Source: Aporrectodea caliginosa | Lineage: Eukaryota > Annelida > Clitellata > Crassiclitellata > Lumbricidae | Direction: 5' to 3' | Assembly: GCA_020284085.1 (NCBI GenBank) | Contig: JACEVL010000019.1 | Location: 2,896,498 to 2,960,497, forward strand | DNA: 64,000 bases | Shown: piece by piece, positions 41,987-51,721 of the stretch | Layout of the letters: each line of letters opens with the position of its first letter | Numbering within the stretch: the stretch's first letter is position 1 | Notes under the pieces: model-generated | What the model was told of the DNA's origin: nothing | Database searches by the model: none | What the model saw: only the letters and a program-made list of their open reading frames with translations | Position numbers and translations under genes: made by a program

Positions 41987-43262
41987 CCCTCGGGCTACCA
42001 AGGGAGGGGGTGGTTGCCACCTCCCCCCTACGTTTTTCTGCATAATTTTTTTCCCATATGAAATATAATTTTTGCATTTTAGGTAGGTAGCTCATATCTC
42101 CACATAATTATATGCTTGAAATCTTGCACTGGCTCTCTGTTGCTGCGCGCATCCAGTATGATCTTCTTTCTGGTCTCCAAATCCCAGCTAGGAGGTGCGC
42201 TGTAATACCACTCATACTATACCTGCGAAAGCCGTTATTTGTATCCTCATCTCACTCTTTGCGCTATTCGGCTCGTTTCTCTGTTCCAAGGACTATGTAT
42301 ATTCGTTTAATTTGCAAAACAGGCTGACACACCGCAACCTGGAACATAAAGACTAAGTACAAAACTGTTGGAAAAATGGAGAGAGCAAACAATGTTAGTT
42401 AATTGATGGCTTTGGGGACTCGATTAATATATTTGTAAAGGACCATTGAGACAAAGTTTCATTGGCGCACATTTTGAGGTAAACGTCATGGTGGTAGCCC
42501 ACGCTATTCAAAAGTTATACCTGATATATCCGAGGCACCAGGGGGTGGGGGGGTGGATAGTTTTCGACTATAGCTTAGTGACTATTTTTCCTAGAAGAGA
42601 AACAAATATACCATTCTTTAGAGGAATGCAGGGCTTCATTGCATACCTACATCTTTGTCTTATGAAAACCGGAAGTGATCAAAATAAATAATAATACGCT
42701 TAATATGCGTGAAAAATGGCTGAATGGAAGCACTCCCCTTAGTTTTCTGTCTGTAGCGTATTCATTTATCTTCCTGGAAGAGAAACAAAGATACCATTCT
42801 TTAGAGGGAATGAAGAGCTTCATTTGCATACCTACATCTTTGTCTTTTGGATCAAAATAAATAATAATACGCGTAATCTGTGTGAAAATGGCTGAATACA
42901 GCATTACAACGTAAACCGATATATGTATGGATGGATATATATGTATGGATGTACTAAACATGTGTAGGGATGATTATTGTGTATCTTTTATACATAGATT
43001 AGTTTCAAAACACACATAATCTTATATTTGTTTATCCAAAAAGTACAAAATGTACGCAATAATATAAAATATTGCTAATTAATGGGTTCCGTTGTTAAAG
43101 TGATGCGAGGTGCATTCACATAATGTACAACTAAATAGCTGTGCAGAAATGAATGCTTGCTATATTACAAGTTATGATATGTGAAACCAAACACGAAATC
43201 CATGGGGTGGTAACCCCCCCCCTGGTAGTCGATGTCACAAAAAAAGCTTGGTAGCCCTAGGG
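41987..43262. mobile_element. piggyBac-like MITE, copy 2 (inverted, interrupted)
   Basis: TTAA (41983-41986, 43263-43266) flanks CCCTCGGGCTACCAAG ... CTTGGTAGCCCTAGGG. The interior matches the complement of 18006-18974, including the duplicated TTCAGCCATTTTTCACGC segment. About 350 bases of LINE (42092-42443) are inserted, accounting for the extra length. Confidence 0.88.
42092..42443 (+). pseudogene. CR1/L2-type LINE fragment nested in the MITE
   Basis: LEILHWLSVAARIQYDLLSG and RYSARFSVPRTMYIRLICK in one frame, then 3' non-coding DNA. It is almost identical to 47556-47908, but the left part of that copy is missing, so this insertion is 5'-truncated. Confidence 0.85.
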
Positions 43263-43266
43263 TTAA

Positions 43267-43510
43267 CCAAGATGGCGGCCAATAATGGCGCCAACGCAGA
43301 AAACAGTATATATCAGGTCATAGGTAAGCTACAATAACATATGAAGCATCGAATATAATATTTTCAAGGTCAAGGAATCGATTTATCGTAGTGGCAATAG
43401 TGTCCGAATGTTACTATCCAAGATGGCGGTCAATTGGCGGTCGACAAAACTGTATATCAGGTCAGAGGTAACAAATGAAAAGAATATAATATTTTCAAGG
43501 TCATCGTTAG
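43267..43510 (+). repeat. Diverged AAGATGGCGGC satellite units
   Basis: CCAAGATGGCGGCCAATAAT, TATCAGGTCATAGGTAAGC, AGGTCAAGGAATCGATTTAT and GTAGTGGCAATAGTGTCCG, then a second unit from CCAAGATGGCGGTCAATTGG. Two units of the 62587-64000 family with many changes, starting right at the TTAA of the piggyBac MITE. Confidence 0.8.
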
Positions 43511-44025
43511 CGTCCAATGACAGCCGGAAAAGATTGCAAGCAGCACATCATAGATAGATGGCAGTGGATAATCCTAGATGTATCATGGCGCTACAAAATA
43601 GCAAACAAAACTATCAGAGAGACGAGGACTGGCTGAAGTAGATGGAGTATGTTTATCGTATGGATGACGATAGAAGCGTCAAACAAGTGACGTCGTGGAA
43701 TTCTAGAGGGAGAAGGAAGAGAGGAAGACCACGGAAGAACTGGCCGGAAAACACCATATACGACTTGAGATTCATGGAGAACTGGAGATGGCATGAAACG
43801 AGGTGAAGGAGCTGGCGATTGACAAAGACGAGTGGAGGAGATGCGTTACCCGATGTGCAGACCAGCACGGGAAGGTGGTGGTTTTCTGTTTAACGACTAG
43901 CTGTGTGGTAACAAAGACCATTAGCGTCGCCTTCCTCCTTTATCCAGGCTTAGGACTGGCACTGTCAGAAAGCGAACAGTGGCGGAGTTACACGGGAAGG
44001 ACTAAGTACTAAGTAAGTTAAGTTT
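43510..44025 (+). pseudogene. RTE-like LINE 3' end, interrupted by a SINE
   Basis: A frame with MEYVYRMDDDRSVKQVTSWN, RGRRKRGRPRKNW, then (shifted) ELAIDKDEWRRCVTRCADQH: the highly conserved C terminus of RTE-type ORF2. The 3' UTR (TAAGTACTAAGTAAGTTAAG) resumes after the SINE at 43876-43990. A second copy of this end is at 57495-57760. Confidence 0.85.
43876..43990 (-). mobile_element. Type 1 SINE copy with target-site duplication (family exemplar)
   Basis: This copy fixes the family borders: exact 10-bp duplications CACGGGAAGG at 43866-43875 and 43991-44000 bracket 115 bases running from TGGTGGTTTTCTGTTTAACG to AGTGGCGGAGTTA. On the sense strand the order is CTCCGCCACTG, GTGCCAGTCC.AAGCCTGG, GGAGGAAGGCGACGC, hairpin, CGTTAAAC. 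There is no terminal inverted repeat, and the long direct duplication fits retroposition. Confidence 0.9.
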
Positions 44026-44034
44026 TCGGGGGGT

Positions 44035-44225
44035 TTGACTTAAACGCAACATTTACGCGGTTGAAAAATATATAGCGTCGGTGAACTGCGCTTTAAAGGT
44101 GTTTAAGGAGAGCAGCTGATGCATGGATATGTGATTATATAGGAAATCTTGGTTGGTTTACGGTTTGTCTTTTTGACTGTCTCGTTGAATGTCTACGCTG
44201 CAAGACAGAAAAACAATGCTATAGG
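44035..44225 (-). repeat. Module M, copy C
   Basis: ACATTTACGCGGTTGAAAAATATATAGCG is shortened in the middle; GCGCTTTAAAGGTGTTTAAG and GACTGTCTCGTTGAATGTC are kept. Confidence 0.7.
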
Positions 44226-44239
44226 ATTAGTTGGCAAGT

Positions 44240-44445
44240 TTTTTGTTTATCGACACTACGTCATAACATAGATAAATAGCGTCGACCTCCTCCTCTCTCC
44301 AGATTTTGGACTGGCGCTACTAGAGTAAGGGCAGTGGCTGAATTTCGGGGAACTGAAATGCCATCTGTTTTAAGTAGCTTACCCCGTAGCCCGATGGAAG
44401 TTTCCGGGCTGAAGTTAAATTTGATGTGAGTTTATCATGGTAATA
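44240..44445 (-). mobile_element. Type 1 SINE copy and ladder flank
   Basis: TTTTGTTTATCGACACTACG, GCGTCGACCTCCTCC, then GCAGTGGCTGAATTT and AGCTTACCCCGTAGCCCGAT, a flank also seen after the copies at 38222, 50462, 55526 and 58081. Confidence 0.72.
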
Positions 44446-44449
44446 TAGA

Positions 44450-44590
44450 GTGTCTTTTTGTCGATTAGTTAGATCGCTTTCTTTATACACCTTTAAAAAG
44501 GTTTAAATCAACACTGAGCTGTAATATGCCAAAAACAATCTTTGTCGGCGGCAACGGCCTATGTTGTCATAAGCTGCCGTTAAACTGTGT
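44450..44590 (+). mobile_element. Type 2 SINE composite
   Basis: CGATTAGTTAGATCGCTTTC, ATACACCTTTAAAAAGG, AGCTGTAATATGCC, CGGCGGCAACGGCC, GCTGCCGTTAAACTGTG. Confidence 0.8.
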
Positions 44591-44591
44591 A

Positions 44592-45000
44592 TCCAAAATC
44601 CGTGACTCCCTTCACTGGCTCCCCATTCGCCAGCGTATCCAATTCAAGGTCTGATCCTTCATGCAAAGCTGTCTTGCTGGCTCTGCTGCTCGCTGTCTTA
44701 GGGCTTATTATACCACAGTATCTTCTCTGTACAGTCGCTCTTCCCTTCGGTCCTCGGTCCGTGGTTACTTGGTTGTCCCACGGGTGCGTACTTCTACGGC
44801 CCAGTCTAGGAGTTTCGCTATTGTTGTTCTAATAGCTGAACCCGGTTAATTCAGTCCCTCAGGACTGACCTTTTCTCTATTTCTTTTGACCAGTTCCGCC
44901 AGCGCCTGAAAACCTCTCTCTTTACCAGTGAAGACACTGGCCCGGGTCAGGAGCGCCTCTGTTTTTGAGTGGCGCAATATAAATACTCGATTACTATTAC
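44592..45000 (+). pseudogene. CR1/L2-type LINE C-terminal fragment
   Basis: RDSLHWLPIRQRIQFKV, RSSLRSSVRGYLVVPRVRTS, AQSRSFAIV with frameshifts; the 3' UTR ends GAGCGCCTCTGTTTTTGAG, TGGCGCAATATAAATACTCG with a (GATTAC)n-like tail. It starts directly after the type 2 terminus. Confidence 0.82.
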
Positions 45001-45095
45001 GATAGAACACGAAAACCAATTGGTTAGAGTGCGCTCTTTAGACACCTTTAAAACATTGGTCACTGATGCTATATATAGTGTGAATTTTCTTTCCA
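45001..45095 (+). mobile_element. tRNA-like head and T box
   Basis: CCAATTGGTTAGAGTGCGCTC, AGACACCTTTAAAACATTGG, GATGCTATATATAGTGTG; the T stem is broken here (ACACC vs TTGGT). Confidence 0.65.
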
Positions 45096-45349
45096 TGCAG
45101 TGTATGCCTCGGTTCCCATACTATGCCAACTAAGCAGTCAGAACTGCAGAAAAAAATACGTAATTCTGTTAAGTGTGATATGCGCACTATAATTTAATGT
45201 AAAAGCATTAATTAATTATTATAATAGACCATACGTATTTGTTTGCGTATTGGAACGGCAACTGATCAAATAGTTGCACACCTCTTTTAAGCGTAATATC
45301 CGATCAATATCTAGACCTGCTACCCTTTCTTTCAGTAATAAGACAAAAC

Positions 45350-45518
45350 AAATAATCTCTGTCGGCGGAGGCCTATGTTGTCATAAGCTGTCGTTAAACT
45401 GTGGATCCAATCCTATCTTTCAGCTGAGAACTCCGCCACTGTTCGCTTTCTGACAGTGCCAGTCCCAAGCCTGGATAAAGGAGGTGGGCGACGCTAATGA
45501 TCTTTGTTATCACACAGT
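45350..45518 (+). mobile_element. Type 2 terminus, then type 1 SINE (5' part)
   Basis: GTCGGCGGAGGCCTATGTTG, GCTGTCGTTAAACTGTGGATC; then from 45429 CTCCGCCACTGTTCGC ... GATCTTTGTTATCACACAGT. The type 1 copy resumes at 47319. Confidence 0.8.
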
Positions 45519-46002
45519 CATGGGCGTCCGCAGGAATTTTTCCAGGGGGGCGCAAACTTTTCAGTAAGCTTAGTTGTCACAGAGACTAAATATACTATAG
45601 GGTGTCGAAAGCAACCGATCTCTCCACCTGGTACGCTCTCTCCCTCGGCTCTGGCTACCTCTCGATCCTCTGCAGGCGCGGATCCCAACATGCGAAACAA
45701 TTCATAGACATTCATTGTCAAAAACTATATTATGATAATATTACATTTTATATGACTGAAATCTAACCTTATTCTTGAAATAATAATTGCAATCGTCTGG
45801 GATTTGTCACTCTATCTATGAATTCGTCTTTGTACGATGAGTGTACATAAAACAAATCCAGACAACAAAGACCAGGTAAGACCTGATAAACGGTCGTCAC
45901 TGTCAGTTCCAACGAAATTGTCCAGAAGTGTTCCTATTTTCCGTTCCTGTTGCACTGCCCGACTGACTCACAAAGCGTACCGGTAGTAGTAGGCCTATAA
46001 GT

Positions 46003-46082
46003 TTCAGTTTAACGACCCGTGCGACAACAAAGATCAATAGATTCGCATTCCTCCTTCATCCAGGCTTGGGACTGGTTCCGAA
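46003..46082 (-). mobile_element. Type 1 SINE nested inside the hAT element
   Basis: GTTTCAGTTTAACGACCCGTG, GATTCGCATTCCTCC, GGCTTGGGACTGG; truncated at its 5' side. Confidence 0.7.
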
Positions 46083-46669
46083 GCTAGCGGGCTATGTTTA
46101 AAAAGTCTGGCAGAATCCTGTGTTAGCTGGCATCTAACTTCTAAGGGAAGAAGCTGATTACTTAGTCAGAGACTGTGGCACCAGCCAGTGTCAATTATAT
46201 ATATTTATATATATATATGTGTGTGTGTGTGTGTATCATAGAACGCGTATGCGCATATTACGAATATTAATTTTTTAGAAATTGACGAATATTGACGAAT
46301 ATTAAAACTGGCTAACAAATATTATGAATATTAAATTTTTAATTTTTTTTAGTTCTTTTATTGCTTAATTCTTCAAACTCCGGGATTAATTGTAAAACGA
46401 TTATAGTGCCAAAAATATGCACAAGCACTGTCACAGTTACATATTGCAGTTACTCATCTTATAATCAGTTACTTCACTGGGTTTATTGTTCGAAGTGTCA
46501 AAAGGCTATGCGGGCCGGGGAAGATCATGCGACATTCACAATTTTGGCGCTCAAACTATAGCCATAGCAGCACACAGCGACTCGATGACTCAGTTCCCTA
46601 TCCCTCAGCACTGGCGCATCATTTGAACGTTAAACTGGAACAGAGAGGGAGAGAGATTGTAAAGAGACA

Positions 46670-46851
46670 CATAGAGACAGACTGTGTGTGTGTACGTGTG
46701 TGTGTGAGAGAGACAGACAGACAGACAGGGAGACAGACAGACTGACAGAGTGACAGACAGAGAGATACTGTGAATCGGTTCATCTATTTTGTCTGAGGAC
46801 ACTTTTGTGATAAGACTGCTCACACACGTAGGCTAGGTGGTGGTATCCATA

Positions 46852-46883
<32 letters not shown>

Positions 46884-46910
46884 GGCCTATATATATTTAC
46901 TGCATGCAGC
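46670..46910. repeat. Microsatellites: (GT)n-(CAGA)n and (AT)n
   Basis: TGTGTGTGTG and GACAGACAGACAG at 46680-46765 and an (AT)n run around 46850-46880, inside the hAT element. Confidence 0.9.
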
Positions 46911-47318
46911 CTGCTTGTATACGGAGAATGGCGATCATTTATACGTATACATAACCGCCAAATGGCTGGTGGTAGAAACTGACGATGATGATGATGAATG
47001 ACTATTAGCGCGCAAATGATACTTTTTATTGTATTAGTGTTACCAAAACCGTTGTGGGGCAGCATGCTCCCGCCTTGGCGCCACAAAATCAAAATTTGTG
47101 TGAGCTTCGGCGTGTTTGGCTCTATAGGTTAACGGTCCTCTGGTCATGGTCGTCTTTTTTTTACAGATTTTCTCAAGAGTACGGCAACCTTTGGTCTAGG
47201 AAGGCTAATCGTGTTGTAGTAATCACAATAACCAAATAATCAAAATTTCTCTACAACTACACGCAAAATCCAGGGGGGCGCATATGCGCCCCCTTGCGCC
47301 CCCCTGCGGACGCCCATG

Positions 47319-47355
47319 CACACAGTGTCGTTAAACTGAAACTACTACTACTCTT
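47319..47355 (+). mobile_element. Type 1 SINE, 3' part after hAT insertion
   Basis: CACACAGTGTCGTTAAACTG and ACTACTACTACT, completing 45429-45518. Confidence 0.85.
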
Positions 47356-47384
47356 TCAGCTGAAGAGTCGTAGGGCCATCAGAC

Positions 47385-47915
47385 GATCGGTCGCTCCTTC
47401 TACGTTTAACACCATAGTCCATATACAATTTTGTCTGCTTCCGCTTGGACTACTGCAACTCTCTTCTAATGGGCTTCCCAAAGCAGCGTCTCTCCCCATT
47501 CACTGGGCTTTACGTCCATCAGCTAGGCGTCTCATAGCCCGACGCCCTCGCTTTGCTCATATCTCCACATAATTATATGCTTGAAATCTTGCACTGGCTC
47601 TCTGTTGCTGCGCGCATCCAGTATGATCTTCTTTCTGGTCTCCAAATCCCAGCTAGGAGGTGCGCTGTAATACCACTCATACTATACCTGCGAAAGCCGT
47701 TATTTGTATCCTCATCTCACTCTTTGCGCTATTCGGCTCGTTTCTCTGTTCCAATGACTATGTATATTCGTTTAATTTGCAAAACAGGCTGACACACCGC
47801 AACCTGGAACATAAAGAGTAAGTACAAAACTGTTGGAAAAATGGAGAGAGCAAACAATGTTAGTTAATTGATGGCTTTGGGGACTCGATTAATATGTTTG
47901 TAAAGGACCCTAGAG
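47385..47915 (+). pseudogene. CR1/L2-type LINE C-terminal fragment
   Basis: FNTIVHIQFCLLPLGLLQLS, NGLPKAASL, RLIARRPRFAHIST then LEILHWLSVAARIQYDLLSG and RYSARFSVPMTMYIRLICK; the phase changes once, near 47555. The last 350 bases are duplicated at 42092-42443. Confidence 0.85.
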
Positions 47916-47974
47916 ACAAAGTTCTTATCTAGGACTAGGGCTGCTCTAGCCCAACATCGAACATGTTGAGATAT

Positions 47975-48095
47975 TGCCACTATAAGTTGAGAACGAAATG
48001 AAAAAAGCGAATGAGCAGAACGAACAGATACAGGAAGAGAGTTGCTGAACAGAAGGGACAGACAGCGGGAGACAGTAATCACAAACTTGAGCCAA
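47975..48095 (+). repeat. TTGAGAACGAA repeat, copy 2
   Basis: TAAGTTGAGAACGAAATGAA, GCGAATGAGCAGAACGAACA, GATACAGGAAGAGAGTTGC, GAACAGAAGGGACAGACAG. Confidence 0.6.
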
Positions 48096-48106
48096 CAACT
48101 GAAAGG

Positions 48107-48644
48107 CAGTGTGATTCTCCTTACAGATTTTATTTTAGTTATAGTTATAGTTATAGTTAATGGTTTCTTATTTTAGTTATAGTTATAGTTATAGTTAGTA
48201 TTATTTTTTAGTTATAGTTATAGTTATAGTTAATGGATTTTTATTTTAGTTAATTTTAGTTACTACTTAGTTACAATAATTAAGGCTATAAGCAAAATTG
48301 TGCGTATTAACACGCTATTTCACAATTTGCTCAGAGCTTTGAAAGCCTTTGAAGCATGGGTGCATTCAGCTTCATGAATACACGAGTTTCTAAATTAACT
48401 GACAAATTGCATAATAAAAATATCGCATTTTTCGTTCTCATTTATGTCGAATTGTCCATATTGCGCTTCCTATTTTTATTTTTTGTATTAACGAAAATAA
48501 AGATGAATTTTCGTTAGTGTTATTTTCGTTATAGTTATAGTTAATGATATTTTTTAGTTATAGTTATAGTTATCGTTAACGAAGTCATTTTATTTTCGTT
48601 AACGAACATTTTCGTTATCGTTATCGTTAACGAGAATCACACTG
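48107..48644. mobile_element. hAT-like MITE, CAGTGTGATTCT family, copy 2
   Basis: The same termini and body as 2384-2926, here with exact 8-bp duplications CTGAAAGG (48099-48106, 48645-48652). That length settles the hAT assignment for both copies. Confidence 0.93.
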
Positions 48645-48719
48645 CTGAAAGGTTCGTTCTCTGAGAATCGTCTTTGAGTTTGTTATGACCAGAGAAAGAT
48701 AATGAGGTGATCTTCCTGA

Positions 48720-48890
48720 ATAAGGATTCGTTAGAGCGCTCGCCTTGTCACGTAGATAGCTCGGGTTCGAGCCTCCACTGGAGTGGTCATCGTACAGGGA
48801 TCTTAGGCAAGTCCTTCACACATACAGTAACTGCTCATCGCCACCGATGTTCTTTCTGCTAGTCGTGGTGCACTTCTGAACTTTGTAAGA
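48720..48890 (+). mobile_element. tRNA-like SINE, family C
   Basis: AGAGCGCTCGCCTTGTCACG (A-box side), GGGTTCGAGCCTCC (B box), TTAGGCAAGTCCTTCACAC, CACCGATGTTCTTTC, GCACTTCTGAACTTTGTAAG. Confidence 0.75.
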
Positions 48891-49178
48891 AAAAGAAGAA
48901 GAGCAGTTCTTTAAGCCAGACCTGAGAAGCATCCATGGTAGAGGTCTGCGGGTAGAGCTTTTTTGCTACCCTTCGTACCCGTAACACGGAACCGCTACCC
49001 GTATGTACCCGACCCGTAGTCAAAATTACTACCCAAGTTCGTACCCGCGGGTATACCCGTACCCTACCGTACAAGCCACGTAGCCTAATTAATAGGCATT
49101 CCAATAATCCGAGCCCCAACAGTCCAATAGTCTCACAAAGCACAAGCAGTAATAATAATGTCTGATGGGATGATCACA

Positions 49179-49270
<92 letters not shown>

Positions 49271-50045
49271 CTAATAATAATAATAATAATAATTATAATA
49301 ATAGTAATAATAATCATAATGACATAATCATAATGAAAATCATGATGATGACAGTGACCGTGTTTCATAGATAATCGTTCTGCCCAACAGAATTTCTTAA
49401 TGTTCGGAGTATGGCTTTTCAGATAAATAAATATTTTATGGCCCAAAATAAAACGATTTACCAATATTGATGCAATATTCGAAGGTTATAGTAACACCTG
49501 CTGCAGCTATGTCATCCACCATAATTTGATGCCGGAAAAACGCAGAATTAACAATAATATTATCGTCGAACTTTCAAACTTCCACGGCTGATTACAAAAA
49601 GGGTACAGATGTGACGTTAAGTACCGCCAGCTATAGTAAGTCTGACTCACCATTACATGTAACCCCAAAACTTCAGTCCCGTACGGGTAAAACCGGGTAT
49701 ACCCGTACCCGTAAAGCTCCTACCCGTACCCGACCCGACGTAAAATGTCTACCCGACCCGTACCCGACCCGCGGGTAACACGGGTAAACCCGCACGGGTA
49801 TACCCGCAGACCCCTAATCCATGGGTATGAGGTATTTTTGACTTCATTTCCTTAGCCTCGGCTTATGAAGGCGGGTGCCCAGTTCTCTCCCTCCCGTCTC
49901 TTCTTCCCACCGACAACGTGCGGTCAGTGTACTCATAACAGCTGAGTTGGCTAGGGGGTGCAATGGAGGCGATATCTCGATCAAAATTTCTGCCATGACG
50001 GGGATTTGACCACTGACCTTTTCAGTGACAGTCCACTAGGCTGGG
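48885..50045 (-). mobile_element. tRNA-like SINE, family D, copy 3, split by hAT element
   Basis: GAAGAGCAGTTCTTTAAGCC, CTGAGAAGCATCCATGG continue after 49816 with ATCCATGGGTATGAGG, TTCCTTAGCCTCGGC, CGACAACGTGCGGTCAGTG and GGGGATTTGACCACTGACC. Confidence 0.75.
48939..49816. mobile_element. hAT-like MITE (TAGAGGTCTGCGGGTA termini)
   Basis: TAGAGGTCTGCGGGTA ... TACCCGCAGACCCCTA, one mismatch, flanked by exact 8-bp duplications ATCCATGG (48931-48938, 49817-49824). Many ACCCGTACCCG words are subterminal at both ends. An (AAT)n tract (49160-49320) fills the middle. Confidence 0.93.
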
Positions 50046-50194
50046 GCTGGGACCGATAGACTTTATATTAGCAATATCCAAACAAACACCACGACGCTCA
50101 CCAAACGAAATGATAAAGTATGCGGATGACAGCTACGTCATAATTTCAGACTCAAATAGCGAATTGATAACGTTCGAAATTGAACATGCCACAA

Positions 50195-50450
50195 TGCATG
50201 AACTGATGAATATATTCCAACCGTAGCAAACATTTTAGAGGTGTTTAAGTCAAGCGTTGTGAAATTTCGAATGTAGCACTTCCTAATAATCCTCTAACTG
50301 TTCTACTAATAAATGACTGTGTATACCAAATGCAAATGTAAGCTCATTTAAATATTTTTGTCTGCCTAACGGTGTCTTTCTGTCTGTCTTTTTGTCCGTC
50401 TCGCTAGATGTCTGAATCGTTGACATTCTGCAAGAGGGCGACGTAAGGGT
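50195..50450 (-). repeat. Module M, copy D
   Basis: GATGAATATATTCCAACCG, ATTTTAGAGGTGTTTAAGTC, GCGTTGTGAAATTTCG, TGTCTGCCTAACGGTGTC, GTCCGTCTCGCTAGATGTC. Confidence 0.75.
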
Positions 50451-50461
50451 AGTTTTGCAAC

Positions 50462-50770
50462 TTCCTTTTTTCCAGGCCTGTGTCAAAAAGGATGAATAGC
50501 GTAGCCCTCCTCCTTTATCCAGGCTGGAGACTGGTGCTTATGCCAGAGCAAGGACAGTGGAGAAGCTTAGGTCTGGTCTGAAATCCCGCCTGTTTTAAAT
50601 AGCTTACCCCGTTACTTGCTCTATGAGCTTCGAGGTTTTGTGAAGTTTTATGCCTGGCTGAGTCAAATGGATTGCTATCTGTGAATGAGATTCTTTTTGA
50701 AACAAACATCTATTGATTCCTTCTACTTTACAATAAAAGTTTCTTTGCTAGAATTAGATTTGATGTCATT
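50462..50770 (-). mobile_element. Type 1 SINE copy and ladder flank
   Basis: The hairpin is replaced by TTCCAGGCCTGTGTCAAAA; GCGTAGCCCTCCTCC and CAGTGGAGAAGCTTAGGTC follow, then TTTTAAATAGCTTACCCCG. Confidence 0.65.
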
Positions 50771-50859
50771 TTTCGTCCTATCTATAGAGTATATGTGGCC
50801 CATTTGTTAGACACTCTCCTTAGAAACGCTGAAAAGCGAGTTATAGAGGTTTAGAATCC

Positions 50860-51475
50860 GGGAATCCAGAAACGATGGGTATGAGACATCTACTTAGACA
50901 CCTTTAAAAATTGTGTTTTCTGATGCTATATATAAAATGTGAAGTTGCAGAGTGAGAATTATAACTTTGTGACGTAGTTTTTGGCTTTTACACAATACTC
51001 TATAAGCGACAGGAATAGTAATAGTCTAATTAACTGTGGGCCTGTCTCAAAGCGGCTTATACCTTGTGTATTTACGTAGCTAAAGTCTTTCAGTCTGTCT
51101 TATTGTCTGTCTCACTGCATATCTGCGTCGCTGACCTGCTGCAAGACTGTTCCGCAATGCTAGTGCTGCAATTTCATGCACATTCAAAACGGCGTAAATC
51201 AACAAGATATCTTCATGCAGCACGAAAACCGATTGATTGGAACGCTCTCTTTAGACACCTTTAATACGTTGTCCACTGATGCTATGTATGAGACGGTACA
51301 ATGAGCTGTAATACACAAAATCATTTCTGTCCACAATAACGGACTTTGTTGTCATAAGCTGTCGTTGAACTCTGGATCCATCCATCTTGGTCTTTCAGTG
51401 CAAATTCGAAGCATAGACAAAAAAGAAGGGCGACGCTAACCACTTTTGTTATTACACGGTGTCACTAAACAGCAA
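50860..51475 (+). mobile_element. Two T-box units, type 2 terminus and type 1 remnant
   Basis: AGACACCTTTAAAAATTGTG (50899) with GATGCTATATATAAAATG; CCGATTGATTGGAACGCTCTC and AGACACCTTTAATACG (51228); TTGTTGTCATAAGCTGTCG with GTTGAACTCTGGATCC (51349); GAAGGGCGACGCTAACC with CACGGTGTCACTAAACAGC (51426). Confidence 0.7.
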
Positions 51476-51524
51476 CTATAGCTAATAAACTCTCGTAAGA
51501 TGAAAGGTAAAACTATTTAAATAG

Positions 51525-51575
51525 ATGCCGACGTCGACGGCTCTGGCAGAATAATGAGTCGTTAAGCACTATAAA
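51525..51575 (+). mobile_element. Type 2 terminus fragment
   Basis: GCCGACGTCGACGGCTCTGG, ATGAGTCGTTAAGCAC; similar to 61056-61105. Confidence 0.5.
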
Positions 51576-51721
51576 CTACTATCCGCTGATTATTACTATT
51601 TTTAATTAGTCTCTTCGATCGCGCTGGCATCCATTGCACAGGGCATCAACCTTTAGCGCATCAAAACAGAACCGTAATTAGGTCAATATCTTCAGTATCT
51701 ACCAATGCGTAAGATGGAGAG

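Larger units (their letters stand above)
45519..47318. mobile_element. hAT-like element, 1.8 kb, no transposase
   Basis: CATGGGCGTCCGCAGG ... CCTGCGGACGCCCATG are perfect 16-bp inverted repeats, flanked by exact 8-bp duplications CACACAGT (45511-45518, 47319-47326). AGGGGGGCGCAAAC and GGGGGGCGCATATGCGCCCC lie subterminally. The interior has no transposase frame; it holds a type 1 SINE (46003-46082) and CAGA and TATA microsatellites. Confidence 0.93.
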
